From Mesorhizobium sp. B2-7-2 (GTDB lineage: Bacteria; Pseudomonadota; Alphaproteobacteria; Rhizobiales; Rhizobiaceae): DNA of 64,000 bases. The position numbers were made by a program, and so were the translations under genes. Where the stretch lies: assembly GCF_006440775.1 (NCBI RefSeq), contig NZ_VFTZ01000026.1, forward strand, positions 1 through 64,000. The letters are read 5' to 3'. Under the pieces are notes generated by a model that ran no database searches, was not told where the DNA came from, and saw only the letters and a list, made by a program, of their open reading frames with translations. Shown here in pieces: positions 1-9,800 of the stretch (position 1 is the stretch's first letter; the number at the start of each line of letters is the position of its first letter).

Positions 1-69
1 ATACATGACCGCTCCAGACTTACGCCGCCGCCGCCATTTTGCCTCTTGCCCAAAAGGGGCCGTCCATAC

Positions 70-110
70 ATGACGATCGCGATGGGTGTTTCGGCCAATC
101 TCCAACGCAT
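70..110. repeat. Dispersed intergenic repeat fragment
   Basis: This 41-bp stretch matches 40301-40341 at about 35 of 41 positions by eye, in the same orientation. It lies in the gene-free first 189 bases, downstream of the peptide-transporter ATPase gene. The same short word ATACATGAC also occurs at position 1. I see no gene in 1-189. The fragment is probably one end of the repeat family whose larger copy is at 40133-40341. Confidence 0.6.
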
Positions 111-189
111 GCCACCTGCCAACGCAAAACAGAGCCGACCGAAGCCGACCGGTCAAAATCGCGGTGCAGTGCCAATAGCACCTTCTGGT

Positions 190-2520
190 CTAGTGCCGCC
201 TTGTCGTGTCCTTCGGCCTTGAAACACCGGTTTCCGAATCCTCGTCGCGCACTTCGTGGCGACGGGCTTTGAGCACCTCGTCATTTTCGACGCCTTCTCC
301 GGTCGCATCGGCCTCCGCGCTGGCGTTCTTGCCGTCGGGGCGCTGCGGCGGCGAACCGGCAAAGCCTGGCCCCTCGCCGTGCGGCGCATCATCCGGCACG
401 CCCTCATGCGCGGCATGTTCCTTGTCGAACTTGATGACCGGCTCCATCTTCGCCAGCACGTCGTCGGCAAGCCAGCACAGGCTCATATGGCCGTCGCCGA
501 GATTCTTCACCGGCGGCACCTTGGTCTCGCACAGATTGTCGGGCACCAGCTTCTTATAGCCGCAGCGCGTCTGGAACGGGCAGCCGGTCGGCGGGTTCAT
601 CGCCGACGGAATGTCGCCTTCCAGCACGATATGCTTCTTGACCACGCTGGTGTCGGCGATCGGGATCGCCGACAGCAGCGCCTCGGTATAGGGATGGTAA
701 GGCGGCGAGAAGATCTGGTCAGTCGTGCCCTGCTCGACGATGTAGCCGAGATACATGACGACGACGCGGTCGGCGATATAGCGCACCACCGACAGATCGT
801 GGCTGATGAACAGCATCGTCGTCTTGTTCTTGCGCTGGATATCCATCAACAACTCGGTCACCGCCGCCTGCACCGAGACGTCGAGCGCCGAGACCGGCTC
901 GTCGGCCACCACCACCTTGGCGTCGCCGGCAAAGGCGCGCGCGACGCCGATACGCTGCTTCTGCCCGCCCGACAGCTGGCGCGGCTTGCGGGTTTCGAAG
1001 GCGCGCGGCAGCTTCACCAGGTCGAGCAGTTCCAGCATCCGCTTGCGCCGCTCGGCGACTGTCCTGCCGACTTTGAACTTCTCCAGCGTGCGGATGATCT
1101 GCGAGCCGACCGTGTGGCTGGGGTTCAGCGTGTCGAACGGATTCTGGAACACCATCTGGATCGAAGACACCGTCTCGACATTGCGGCGCTCGATGCCGGT
1201 CGATTGGATCTCCTTGTTGCCCAGCGTCACGGTGCCGGAGCTTGCGGTCTCCAATCCCAGAAGCACCTTGGCGAGCGTCGACTTGCCGCAGCCGGATTCA
1301 CCGACGATTGCGACCGTCTCGGATTCGCGCGCGGTGAACGAGATCGTTTCGTTGGCCTTGACGACGCGGCCTTCGCTGGAGCCGAACACCTCGCTGCCGC
1401 CGACCTTGTAGTATTTCTTGAGGTCGTCGATCTTGAGCACCGGCGCGCCGGGCTCGACCTTTTCGTTGACCTTCTTTGCACCGGGGGGCAGCGCCTCCCA
1501 GTCGATCTCGTTGAACCGCACGCAGCGCGAGAAATGGCCCTCATGGCCCTCGACCGGGATCATCGGGATTTCCGCGGCGTTGCAGACGCCCTCGACGAAA
1601 TGGTGGCAGCGCGGCCCGAAATTGCAGCCCTTCGGCCGCTCATGCGGCAGCGGCAACTGTCCAGGAATGGAGATCAGCGGCCGCGAGTTCTTGTCCGCGC
1701 CAGGCAGCGGGATCGAACGGAACAGCCCTTGCGTGTAGGGGTGGCGCATCCGGTCGAACACGTCCTCGATCTTGCCGGTCTCGACCGCTTCGCCCGAATA
1801 CATCACCGTGATCTTGTCGCAGGTCTCGAGGATAAGGCCGAGATTGTGCGACACGAAGATCATCGAGGTGCCGAACTTCTCGCCCAGACCCTTGACCAGC
1901 TCGACGATGCCGGCCTCGACGGTGACGTCGAGCGCCGTCGTCGGCTCGTCGAGCAGCAAGAGCGCCGGCTTGGAAAGCAGCGCCATGGCGATGACGATGC
2001 GCTGCTGCTGGCCGCCGGACAGCTGGTGCGGATAGGAGCGCATCATGCGCTCCGGGTCGGGCAGCTTCACCGCCCGCACCATCTCAAGGGCGCGGTTGTA
2101 GGCCTCTTCTTTCGACACCTTGTCGTGGATCAGCGGCACTTCCATCAGCTGCTGGCCGATTTTCATCGCCGGATTGAGGCTGGCCATCGGCTCCTGGTAG
2201 ATCATGGCGATCTTGTTGCCGCGGATCGAGCGCAGCTCATCCTCGGAGAGCTCGCCCATGTCCTTGCCCTGGAACTTGATCTTGCCGCCGACGATCTTCC
2301 CGATATTGGAGAGGTCGCGCATGATGCCGAGCGACACGGTCGACTTGCCGCAGCCGGACTCGCCGACGATGCCCATCGCCTCGCCGGGCATGACCGTGCA
2401 GGAAAAATCCATCACGGCCGGGATCTCGCCCTTGCGAGTGAAGAAGGAGATCGAGAGGTTCTCGATCTCGATAATCGGCTGACTGGTCGCCTTGGCTGGA
2501 TCTCGAACTGCCTCGTTCAT
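190..2520 (-). CDS. Dipeptide/oligopeptide ABC transporter, fused double ATP-binding protein (DppD-DppF type)
   Basis: This 776-residue protein carries two complete ABC ATPase domains and would power peptide import with the two permeases encoded just upstream. The first Walker A (GESGCGKST) is near residues 53-61, with an LSGGQQQR signature. A second GESGCGKST and LSGGQKQR lie in the C-terminal half. Each domain ends in an oligopeptide-type C-terminal extension with paired cysteines (CNFGPRC and CPFQTRC). The last 50 or so residues are a charged low-complexity tail. I chose the ATG at 2520 because GGAG precedes it; an upstream ATG at 2574 would overlap the permease gene. It is the last gene of a four-gene operon. 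Most bacteria encode DppD and DppF separately; fused forms are common in rhizobia. Confidence 0.9.
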   Translation of the reverse strand: MNEAVRDPAKATSQPIIEIENLSISFFTRKGEIPAVMDFSCTVMPGEAMGIVGESGCGKSTVSLGIMRDLSNIGKIVGGKIKFQGKDMGELSEDELRSIRGNKIAMIYQEPMASLNPAMKIGQQLMEVPLIHDKVSKEEAYNRALEMVRAVKLPDPERMMRSYPHQLSGGQQQRIVIAMALLSKPALLLLDEPTTALDVTVEAGIVELVKGLGEKFGTSMIFVSHNLGLILETCDKITVMYSGEAVETGKIEDVFDRMRHPYTQGLFRSIPLPGADKNSRPLISIPGQLPLPHERPKGCNFGPRCHHFVEGVCNAAEIPMIPVEGHEGHFSRCVRFNEIDWEALPPGAKKVNEKVEPGAPVLKIDDLKKYYKVGGSEVFGSSEGRVVKANETISFTARESETVAIVGESGCGKSTLAKVLLGLETASSGTVTLGNKEIQSTGIERRNVETVSSIQMVFQNPFDTLNPSHTVGSQIIRTLEKFKVGRTVAERRKRMLELLDLVKLPRAFETRKPRQLSGGQKQRIGVARAFAGDAKVVVADEPVSALDVSVQAAVTELLMDIQRKNKTTMLFISHDLSVVRYIADRVVVMYLGYIVEQGTTDQIFSPPYHPYTEALLSAIPIADTSVVKKHIVLEGDIPSAMNPPTGCPFQTRCGYKKLVPDNLCETKVPPVKNLGDGHMSLCWLADDVLAKMEPVIKFDKEHAAHEGVPDDAPHGEGPGFAGSPPQRPDGKNASAEADATGEGVENDEVLKARRHEVRDEDSETGVSRPKDTTRRH

Positions 2521-2570
2521 GGGTCGCTCCAATCCTTGGTCCTTGGAAGATGGGGCCGAAAACCCCGCCA

Positions 2571-3728
2571 TCAATCTTTCATCGACTGTTCACGCAGCGA
2601 ATCCGCCAACAGGTTCAGCCCCAGCACGAACGACATCAGCGCGATCGTCGGCGGCAGCGCCGGGTGGATGAAGGACCGCAAGAGGCGGCTGGCGTCCTTG
2701 ATCGCGGTGCCCCAGTCGGGGCTTTCCGGCGCCAAGCCCAGGCCGAAATAGCCGAGCGTTCCGAGCAGGATCGTCGTGTAGCCGATGCGCAGGCAGGCAT
2801 CGACGATCAGCGGACCGCGCGCATTGGGCAGGATCTCCCACAGCATGATGTACCAGGGCGATTCACCGCGCGTCTGCGCCGCCGCCACATAGTCGCGCGT
2901 CTTGATGTCCATGGTCAGCCCGCGCACGATGCGGAACACGCCCGGGCTGGAGGCGAACACCACCGCCACGAAGATGTTGAGCTGGTTGGGATCGATGTGG
3001 ACGATGTGCAGCGGATCCTTGTCGAAGACGAGGCCCGTATAGATCCAGCCGCCCAGGACCAGCGTGATGCCGAGCAGGATATAGAGCCGGTCCGGCCGGT
3101 TCTTGTAGCGGGTCCAGAACAGCACGCAGAAGAAGATGATCGGGAACAGGAAGAACAGCCCCGCCATCCCATAGGGGATCGGCGTGTCCATGATGCCCGG
3201 CGTCACCAGCAGGTAGAACAAGAGGATGACCGGGAAGGCCAGCACCAGATTGGCAAGGAACGACAAGAGCGTGTCGATCTTGCCGCCATAATAACCGGCC
3301 GGCAGGCCGAGCGTGATGCCGACCATCAGCGCGAAGCCGGTGGCAGCCGGCGCGATGATCAGCACGATCTGGCTGCCATAGACCATGCGTGAGAACACGT
3401 CGCGGGCAAGCTTGTCGCCGCCGAAATAATAGACGAGCTTCGACACCGGCTCGATCGCCCCGGGCAGCGTGTCCTTCATCACCGAGACCTGCGCCAGCGG
3501 ATCGAAGGGCGAGATGGTGGAGGCGAAGATCGCCGTGAACAGCCAGAACAGGCAGATGAAGACGCCGGCAATGCCGACGCCGCTGTCGAAGAGCTGGCCG
3601 TAGAGCCCGAGCCGCTTCTTGTAGGTAAAGCTGGCGCCCATCACCAGGATGAGCCCGACCCACACCGGCCAGAACCGCCAGAGCACGCCGATAACCACGT
3701 CGAAGGCGCTGATATATTCGGTTTGCAT
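2571..3728 (-). CDS. Peptide ABC transporter permease (DppC type)
   Basis: This inner-membrane permease pairs with the DppB-type protein encoded 12 bp upstream. At 385 residues it is longer than the usual 300 or so. The extra length includes added hydrophobic segments (about residues 175-225) between the conserved N-terminal and C-terminal permease parts. The binding-protein-dependent transport signature region (AAAQTRGESPWYIMLWEILPN) contacts the ATPase. The ligand class is inferred from the operon, not from residues. Confidence 0.9.
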   Translation of the reverse strand: MQTEYISAFDVVIGVLWRFWPVWVGLILVMGASFTYKKRLGLYGQLFDSGVGIAGVFICLFWLFTAIFASTISPFDPLAQVSVMKDTLPGAIEPVSKLVYYFGGDKLARDVFSRMVYGSQIVLIIAPAATGFALMVGITLGLPAGYYGGKIDTLLSFLANLVLAFPVILLFYLLVTPGIMDTPIPYGMAGLFFLFPIIFFCVLFWTRYKNRPDRLYILLGITLVLGGWIYTGLVFDKDPLHIVHIDPNQLNIFVAVVFASSPGVFRIVRGLTMDIKTRDYVAAAQTRGESPWYIMLWEILPNARGPLIVDACLRIGYTTILLGTLGYFGLGLAPESPDWGTAIKDASRLLRSFIHPALPPTIALMSFVLGLNLLADSLREQSMKD

Positions 3729-3740
3729 CGGCCCCTGCCC

Positions 3741-4775
3741 CTACTGAACCCTGATACGCGGATTGAGAAACGCGTAGCCGACGTCGGAAATCAGCTGCGT
3801 GATCAGCACGATGAACACCGAAACCAGCGAGCAGCCGAGCAGCAGGTCGATGTCGTTGTTGCCGGCGGCCTCGACCAGCGTGTAGCCAAAACCCTGGTAG
3901 CGGAACATCACCTCGACGATGACGACGCCGGTGAGCAGCCATGGGAACTGCAGCATGATGACGGTGAAGGGCGCGATCAGCGCGTTGCGCAACGCATGCT
4001 TGATGACCACGCTGCTGAAGGACAGGCCCTTCAGCCGGGCGGTGCGGATATATTGCTGCGTCATCACCTCGACCATCGAGGCGCGTGTCATGCGCGCGAT
4101 ATAGCCGATGCCGTAGATCGCCAGCGTGATCACCGGCAGCGTGAAATTGTAGAAGGTTATGCCCTGGCTGGCGGACGCCGCCGAGCCGTTCAGCCAGCCG
4201 AGCCAGGATGCAAAGATGACGGTGAAGATGACGCCCGACACATATTCGGGCGTCGCCGTCGAGGCGATCGAGGCCACCGACAGCACACGGTCGGTGCGCG
4301 AGCCTTCGCGCATGCCGGCGAGAATGCCGATCAGCAGCGAGATCGGCACCATCACCGCCAGCACCCAAAACATCAGCAATCCGGTGGCGCCGAGGGCCGG
4401 GAACAGCTTGGCTGCGACCGTCGTCTTGAACTTGGTCGAGCAGCCGAAATCGCCCTGCAGGACCCCCGAGAATGTCGGCTCGACCGGGTCGTTGCAGAAG
4501 GAGAAGCGTTGCGTCGTCTTGCCGGTCGCCGGATCGGTGATCGGATGCTTCGGCAAGACGCCCAGCCACTGGCCGTAGCGCACGAAGAAGTTCTGCCGGT
4601 AGCCATGATTGACCAGCCAGCTTTCGAGCTGGTCGGCGGGCGTATGCATCTCGGTCTGGCTGATCGCCAGTTTCTTCAGATTGGGCTCGAGATTGACGAG
4701 GAAGAAGACGACCAGCGTCAGGCACAGCATCGTGAGCAGTATCGTGCCGATGCGTCTGGCGATGAATGAGAACAT
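3741..4775 (-). CDS. Peptide ABC transporter permease (DppB type)
   Basis: This 344-residue inner-membrane permease starts with a typical DppB anchor (MFSFIARRIGTILLTM) followed by a periplasmic loop and five more hydrophobic segments. The EAA-type loop (RTARLKGLSFSSVVIKHALRNALIAP) is the expected ATPase contact. It follows the binding-protein gene after a 149-bp gap that contains a strong hairpin, and precedes dppC by 12 bp. Family assignment is secure. The transported peptide is unknown. Confidence 0.9.
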   Translation of the reverse strand: MFSFIARRIGTILLTMLCLTLVVFFLVNLEPNLKKLAISQTEMHTPADQLESWLVNHGYRQNFFVRYGQWLGVLPKHPITDPATGKTTQRFSFCNDPVEPTFSGVLQGDFGCSTKFKTTVAAKLFPALGATGLLMFWVLAVMVPISLLIGILAGMREGSRTDRVLSVASIASTATPEYVSGVIFTVIFASWLGWLNGSAASASQGITFYNFTLPVITLAIYGIGYIARMTRASMVEVMTQQYIRTARLKGLSFSSVVIKHALRNALIAPFTVIMLQFPWLLTGVVIVEVMFRYQGFGYTLVEAAGNNDIDLLLGCSLVSVFIVLITQLISDVGYAFLNPRIRVQ

Positions 4776-4884
4776 GTGCCCCCCTGCCGGCCGGGTTGGG
4801 GTCAGATAGGTTCAACCCTGTTTCGAAAAGCGGATGAACGCCCCGCCACCGCTGCAGGATATGCAACGGCGACGAAGCTGCAAA

Positions 4885-4908
4885 TACGAGGGGCCGCAGC
4901 CCCTCGTA
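4885..4908 (-). terminator. Intercistronic stem-loop between binding protein and permease genes
   Basis: A perfect 10-bp stem (TACGAGGGGC / GCCCCTCGTA) with a CGCA loop lies 17 bp past the binding-protein stop codon. On the minus strand only a short TTT follows, so it is a poor full terminator. It more likely stabilises the upstream message or attenuates transcription, giving more binding protein than permease, as is common in ABC operons. Confidence 0.65.
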
Positions 4909-4924
4909 TCCATCGCGCTATGGA

Positions 4925-6583
4925 TCACGCCTGGTCGAGCCAAACCTTGCCGAAGTCGTGCTCGTAGGTGGGGTGCATCGAGTGGTTCTTCACCTCGGGC
5001 TTGATATTGATGTAGAGCTTGCGCCAGTAGGGCTGGATGATGATGCCGGACTCTTGCAGGGTCTGCTCGATATCCTTCATCACAACCTTGCGCTTCTCCG
5101 CATCGGCAATGCCGAGCGCCTCGTTCACCTTCTTGTCGAAGTCCGGATTGGCGTAGGCCGTCTCGTTCCACGCTTCACCGGAGCGGTAAGCGATGGCGAT
5201 CACCTGGATGCCCAGCGGGCGCATGTTCCAGTTGGTTTCCGAGAACGGATACTTCGTCCAGTCGTTCCAGAAGGTCGAGCTCGGCAGCACGGTGCGCTTC
5301 ACCTTGATGCCGGCTTCGCGCAGCTGGGCGGCGATCGCGTCCGTGGTGTTCTTGTGGTAGTCCTCGTCGTTGCTGATCAGCTCGTGCTCGAAATCGATCG
5401 CGCCCGCTTCCGTCAGCATCTGCTTGGCCTTGGCGATATCGCGCTTGACCTCCGGCAGCTTGACATATTCCGGATGGATCGGCGCGACGTGGTGGTTTTC
5501 CGCCGGCGTGCCGGCATTGCCGTAGCCGAGCTGCAGCACGGTGGCATTGTCGACGGCAAGCAACATCGCCTGGCGAACCTTCTGGTCGTCATAAGGCTTG
5601 TGGGTGACGTTGAAGCGCGACACCACGGTGGCAGCCGTCACGACTTCCGAGACCGGAGCGCCGACGTCGGCGATGATCTTGATGTAGTCGGCGGTCGTTT
5701 CGTGGTTAGTCTGGACTTCGCCCGACTCGAAGGCCGAGACGGTCGCGGCCGGATCGGTGCCGTAATCGATGAACTCGACGCCGTCGAGGAAGGCCTCGCC
5801 CTGCCACCATTTGCCGGTCGTGCGGCGCTTGTAGACCACCTTCTGGCCGACGTCATAGGAGACGAGCTCGAACGGACCGGTGCCGATCGGGCAGTTCTTG
5901 AAGTTGGCGCCCTTCTCGTCGAAGGTCTTGTGCACGACCAGCGCCGGATAGTCGCAAAGGTTCGGGATGATGGCGATGTCGGGCTTGGTCAGCTTGAGCT
6001 TGACGGTCATGTCGTCGACCTTGACGACGGAGCCTTCGCGCAGCTTCTTGGTCGTGTCGTCGACGAGGCTGCCGAGGCGGCCAGGCATCGAGTTGCCTTC
6101 CGCGCCCTTATCCGCCCAGCGGGTGAAATTGTGGATCACGTCGTCGGCGGTGAACTTGTCGCCGTTGTTCCATTCGACGCCCGGCCGCACATGCAGCGTG
6201 TATTCGGTGGCATCGTCGTTGATGTCCCAGCTCGCCAGGAGGTAGGGCGCGAAGGTATATTCCTTCGTGTATTTCACCAGCGGCTCGAGCGCCTGGCGCT
6301 CGGCATTGGAGATTTCGGACCAGTCGGCGGTGCGCGGATCCTTCGGATCCTTGATCGACATCGCGACCTTGAGCACGCCGCCCTTCTTGCCCTGCACGTC
6401 CTCGGCCCGGGCCGGGGTCGGCGCGGCGAGGCCGAGCATGCCATAGGCCATTGCGGTCGATGCGCCGAAGACACTGGCCAAAGCCAGGAATTCGCGGCGG
6501 TCCACGCCGCCCGATTTGGCCTCTTCAGCCATTTTCAGGATGTGATCGGGAACACGATCACCATTGCTCTTATAGATTGCCAT
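4925..6583 (-). CDS. Peptide ABC transporter substrate-binding protein (family 5), Tat-exported
   Basis: This 552-residue periplasmic binding protein belongs to the DppA/OppA class (SBP family 5). Its N terminus holds a twin-arginine signal (RREFLALAS at about residues 29-37, then a hydrophobic stretch ending in PARA), so it is probably exported folded by Tat. It is the first gene of the peptide operon. Tat export is usual for rhizobial members of this family and does not by itself predict a cofactor. Ligand specificity cannot be judged from sequence. Confidence 0.9.
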   Translation of the reverse strand: MAIYKSNGDRVPDHILKMAEEAKSGGVDRREFLALASVFGASTAMAYGMLGLAAPTPARAEDVQGKKGGVLKVAMSIKDPKDPRTADWSEISNAERQALEPLVKYTKEYTFAPYLLASWDINDDATEYTLHVRPGVEWNNGDKFTADDVIHNFTRWADKGAEGNSMPGRLGSLVDDTTKKLREGSVVKVDDMTVKLKLTKPDIAIIPNLCDYPALVVHKTFDEKGANFKNCPIGTGPFELVSYDVGQKVVYKRRTTGKWWQGEAFLDGVEFIDYGTDPAATVSAFESGEVQTNHETTADYIKIIADVGAPVSEVVTAATVVSRFNVTHKPYDDQKVRQAMLLAVDNATVLQLGYGNAGTPAENHHVAPIHPEYVKLPEVKRDIAKAKQMLTEAGAIDFEHELISNDEDYHKNTTDAIAAQLREAGIKVKRTVLPSSTFWNDWTKYPFSETNWNMRPLGIQVIAIAYRSGEAWNETAYANPDFDKKVNEALGIADAEKRKVVMKDIEQTLQESGIIIQPYWRKLYINIKPEVKNHSMHPTYEHDFGKVWLDQA

Positions 6584-6845
6584 GACTTACTCCCATTGTT
6601 GGCTTTCCGCCTTGTAACATTCCGCATCCAGACCGTGATGTCAAAACACGGTGTGGAATAGGAACATGCCAGGGAATGTGCATCTTTGGCTACAACCCGG
6701 TTCGCGCGTTAGCGACAGTCTTGACGCAAATTTGTTATCGCGAGGCGGATTTCCCAAAAAATCGTTGGGCGATTAAATCAATACATTTTATACGGATAAC
6801 GGCCCCGCCCGCCTGCTGGGCAAACACAGAAGCGCCGGCGCGGCC
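6584..6845. other. Intergenic region upstream of the peptide operon and downstream of tamB
   Basis: These 262 bases must hold the promoter of the peptide operon (minus strand). They are AT-rich around 6720-6800. I could not pick a convincing -35/-10 pair. The palindrome GCGCCGGCGC sits immediately after the tamB stop and could contribute to termination, but no T-run follows it. Confidence 0.4.
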
Positions 6846-9800
6846 TCAATATTCGCGTTCGTAGAAGACGCCGCCCTTGGCTTCGCCGGCATCATTGGCC
6901 TCGCCGCGCAGCTTCACGCCACGACCGACATTAAGGTCGATCGTGGCCTTGCCGGAGCCTGGCTTGTCGCCCTTCTGTATGGTCACATAGGTGCGGTCGT
7001 TAAGGTATTTGCCGGCCGAGACCGCGGTGCCGCCCTTCTCGTCCGTCGTCACGTCGAGGTCGTCGACGCCGATTGCGTTGCGCAGGTTGTCGAGCAGCGA
7101 GGTCGTGCCGCCGGCGCCTGCTAATTGCGCGGCGGCATCGGCGAGCTGGGCGATCTGCAGCGGTGATAGTCTGGACATGGATTGACCGAAGATGAGCTGC
7201 GCCAGGACCTCGTCCTGCGGCAGCGCCGGCACCGAGGAGAAGTTGAATTTCGGATCGGTCGCCTCGCCGGAAACCACGATTGTCACGGTGGCACTGCTTG
7301 TCGTCGTGGTCGCGGTGAGATTGAGGTAAGGCACCAGCGATCCCTGGAACCCGACCGTGCCGTCCGTGAATGTCAGCCGTTTTGCAAGGATCGTTAGCCG
7401 TCCGCGCTGCAAGGTGAAAGTGCCCACGGCCTGCGGTGACGACGCCGTCCCGGTTAGTTTGAGCGAGCCGCCGAGCTCGGCGTCGACGCCCCTGCCCTGG
7501 ATGAATATCTGGTTCGGCGCGTTGACCGTCACGTCAAGCGTCAGGCCGCTGCCGCCCTTGCTGCTGCCGCTGGACGTCGGCGGGCGCAGCGCCTTGTCCT
7601 GTGCTCGCACGGCGCGAGGCGCGTTCTTGTGTTTGACGTTGAGTTCCGAAAGCGACCCCGGCAGCTTGTCCGGAACGGTGATGACCGTCCTCGCCAGGTT
7701 GACGGTGCCGGCGATCACCGGCGCCGAGACCAGCGGCCCCTTGACGGTCAGGTCGCCGCCGAGATTGGCGGTCACCACCCGGCCGTCGGTATAACGGCCA
7801 TCGGTGAGCTTGATCGACAGGTCGGCCGGAAAGCCTTGCGCCGGCGTGATGCCCACCGTGCCGCTGGCCGACAGGCTGCCGCGCGTCGACAGCTTTCCGG
7901 TCAAGCGATTGATCCTGGCGACGCCGCCGCCAATCGAGACATCGGCGGCGATATCGTTGACCGCCAGGCCGGAACGCGCATCGATAAGGCGCGCGCCGGA
8001 TGTCGTGACTTTGCCGCTGATCACCGGCGCGGATGCGGGACCGCGCACCTGCACATCGACATTGGCAGTGCCGTTGAGCGCCAGACCTTGCGCGGCGAGC
8101 TTGGCAGCAAGGAAGGAAAACGGCACCTTGCCGCTGAAATCGAGCGCCAAGGTGGGCGTGCCTGCCGTCGCCACCGTGCCGCCGCCCTTGAGGCCGAGGC
8201 CGGCGCCATCGCTGATGTTGGCGTCGAAGGCGAGCTTGTTGCCGGCGAAGGTTCCCGACGACGACACATTCATGCCGCCGAGGCCGGCGCCGCGCGTCTG
8301 CGAGGTCTGCACGCCGGAAGCATCGATGTTGAAGGCCGCCGAAGGGGTCGCCGGCGCGCCGGTGACCTTGACCCTGCCCGAGACCGTGCCGGCTGCATCG
8401 AGGCCCGGCGAGAAACTGTTGGCGAGCGAGATCGGCACCCGAGCCAGATTGGCGTTGATGTCGAGCGTCTGCGCGACCTTGCCTGTCACCGTCGCCGTGC
8501 CGCCGCCGAGATTCAGCACCAGCCGGTCGAGCGTCGTCACCCCGTTGGCGATGGTCACGGTCGAGGCCTGCGCGATCGCGGCCTTGATGCCCTGCACCGT
8601 CGCCTGGCCCGACGCGAGCTCGACGGTCGTCGTGCCGTTGGCGATCCTCACCCGGCCGGCTGCCTTCGCCGGGATATTCTTGACGGTGGCGCCGCCGGAG
8701 AATCCGGTCCAGTCGCCGTCGCGCTTGAGATTGACATCGATACCGGTGACGGCCGTGCCGCCGGAAGTCACGCTCTCGGCGCGCACCGTGCCGGCAATAA
8801 CCGGTGCTGCCATGTAATTCGCGATCTGCGCGTCGATGGCGACATTCCTGGCGGAGAGATCGCCGCGCTTGATCTCGGAGGTGTTCGCCTTGACCGCGAC
8901 ATTGGGTCCATTGCCTGCCTTGGTAAAAGCGATCGTGCCGCGCACATTGCCCTCGGCTTTTTCCAGCGCCAGCGCGGCCAGCGGCCCGATATCGGGCAAG
9001 TCGAGCGAAACGGTGCCGACCGGCACGAAGGCATCGTCGAGAGTGAGATCGCCGGAAATCTTGTTCGGACCGAGCGACAGCAAAAGCCCGTTGATCGCGC
9101 GGCTGCCATTGGTCGTGGCGAGCACCGCGCTGCCTTGCAGGTTCTGCCCGGCGACGTTGCCGGTGAGCTCAACATTGGCCGCCGGATTGGCGGCATCGGC
9201 CTTGCCGCTGGCCGTCAGCTTCAGCCCGGTGATCTCGCGCGCCGCCACCGAAAGCCGGTCGCTGCTCACCGTCATCGACAAGTCCGGCGTGGTGACCGGG
9301 CCTTGCGCGTTCAAGGCAAAGGCGATGGCGCCCTTGGCGTCTTTCGACAGCCCCGAAACATCGCTCAACGCGCCTCTGATCCCGGCGGCCAGCTTGCCGT
9401 CGGCAAGGCTCGCCTGCCCGTCGGCGCCAAGCGCGCCGGAATTCAGCTTCAGCCCGTCGACATTGACATTGCCATTGGCATCGCGCTTCAGCACGGCGCT
9501 CAACGCAGCGCTCTCGCCAAGCATGCCCCGCACCGCCGCCGGCAAGGCTGAAGAGGCGACATTGGCCTTCATGTTGAGGTCGACCGAACCGTCGCCCAGC
9601 GATATCCGGCCGGCGACCTGGCCGTCGAGCGCATCGCTGGTGATCGAGCCGCTATTGACGGCGACGGCATCGGTCGTCAGGCGGCCATTGACTTTCGCCG
9701 TGACCTTGCCGGCGATCAGCGGCGCGATCATCGGATTGTCGAGGCCGATCCTGTCCACCGACACCGTGCCGGAAACCTGACCTGCCCGCCCCTTGAGGTC

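Noticed and set aside
256..2751. Long open frame (about 830 codons) on the plus strand opposite the peptide ATPase gene
   Set aside because: It is antisense to a clear ABC ATPase, is rich in Arg, His and Asp as expected from high-GC shadow frames, and has no recognisable domain.
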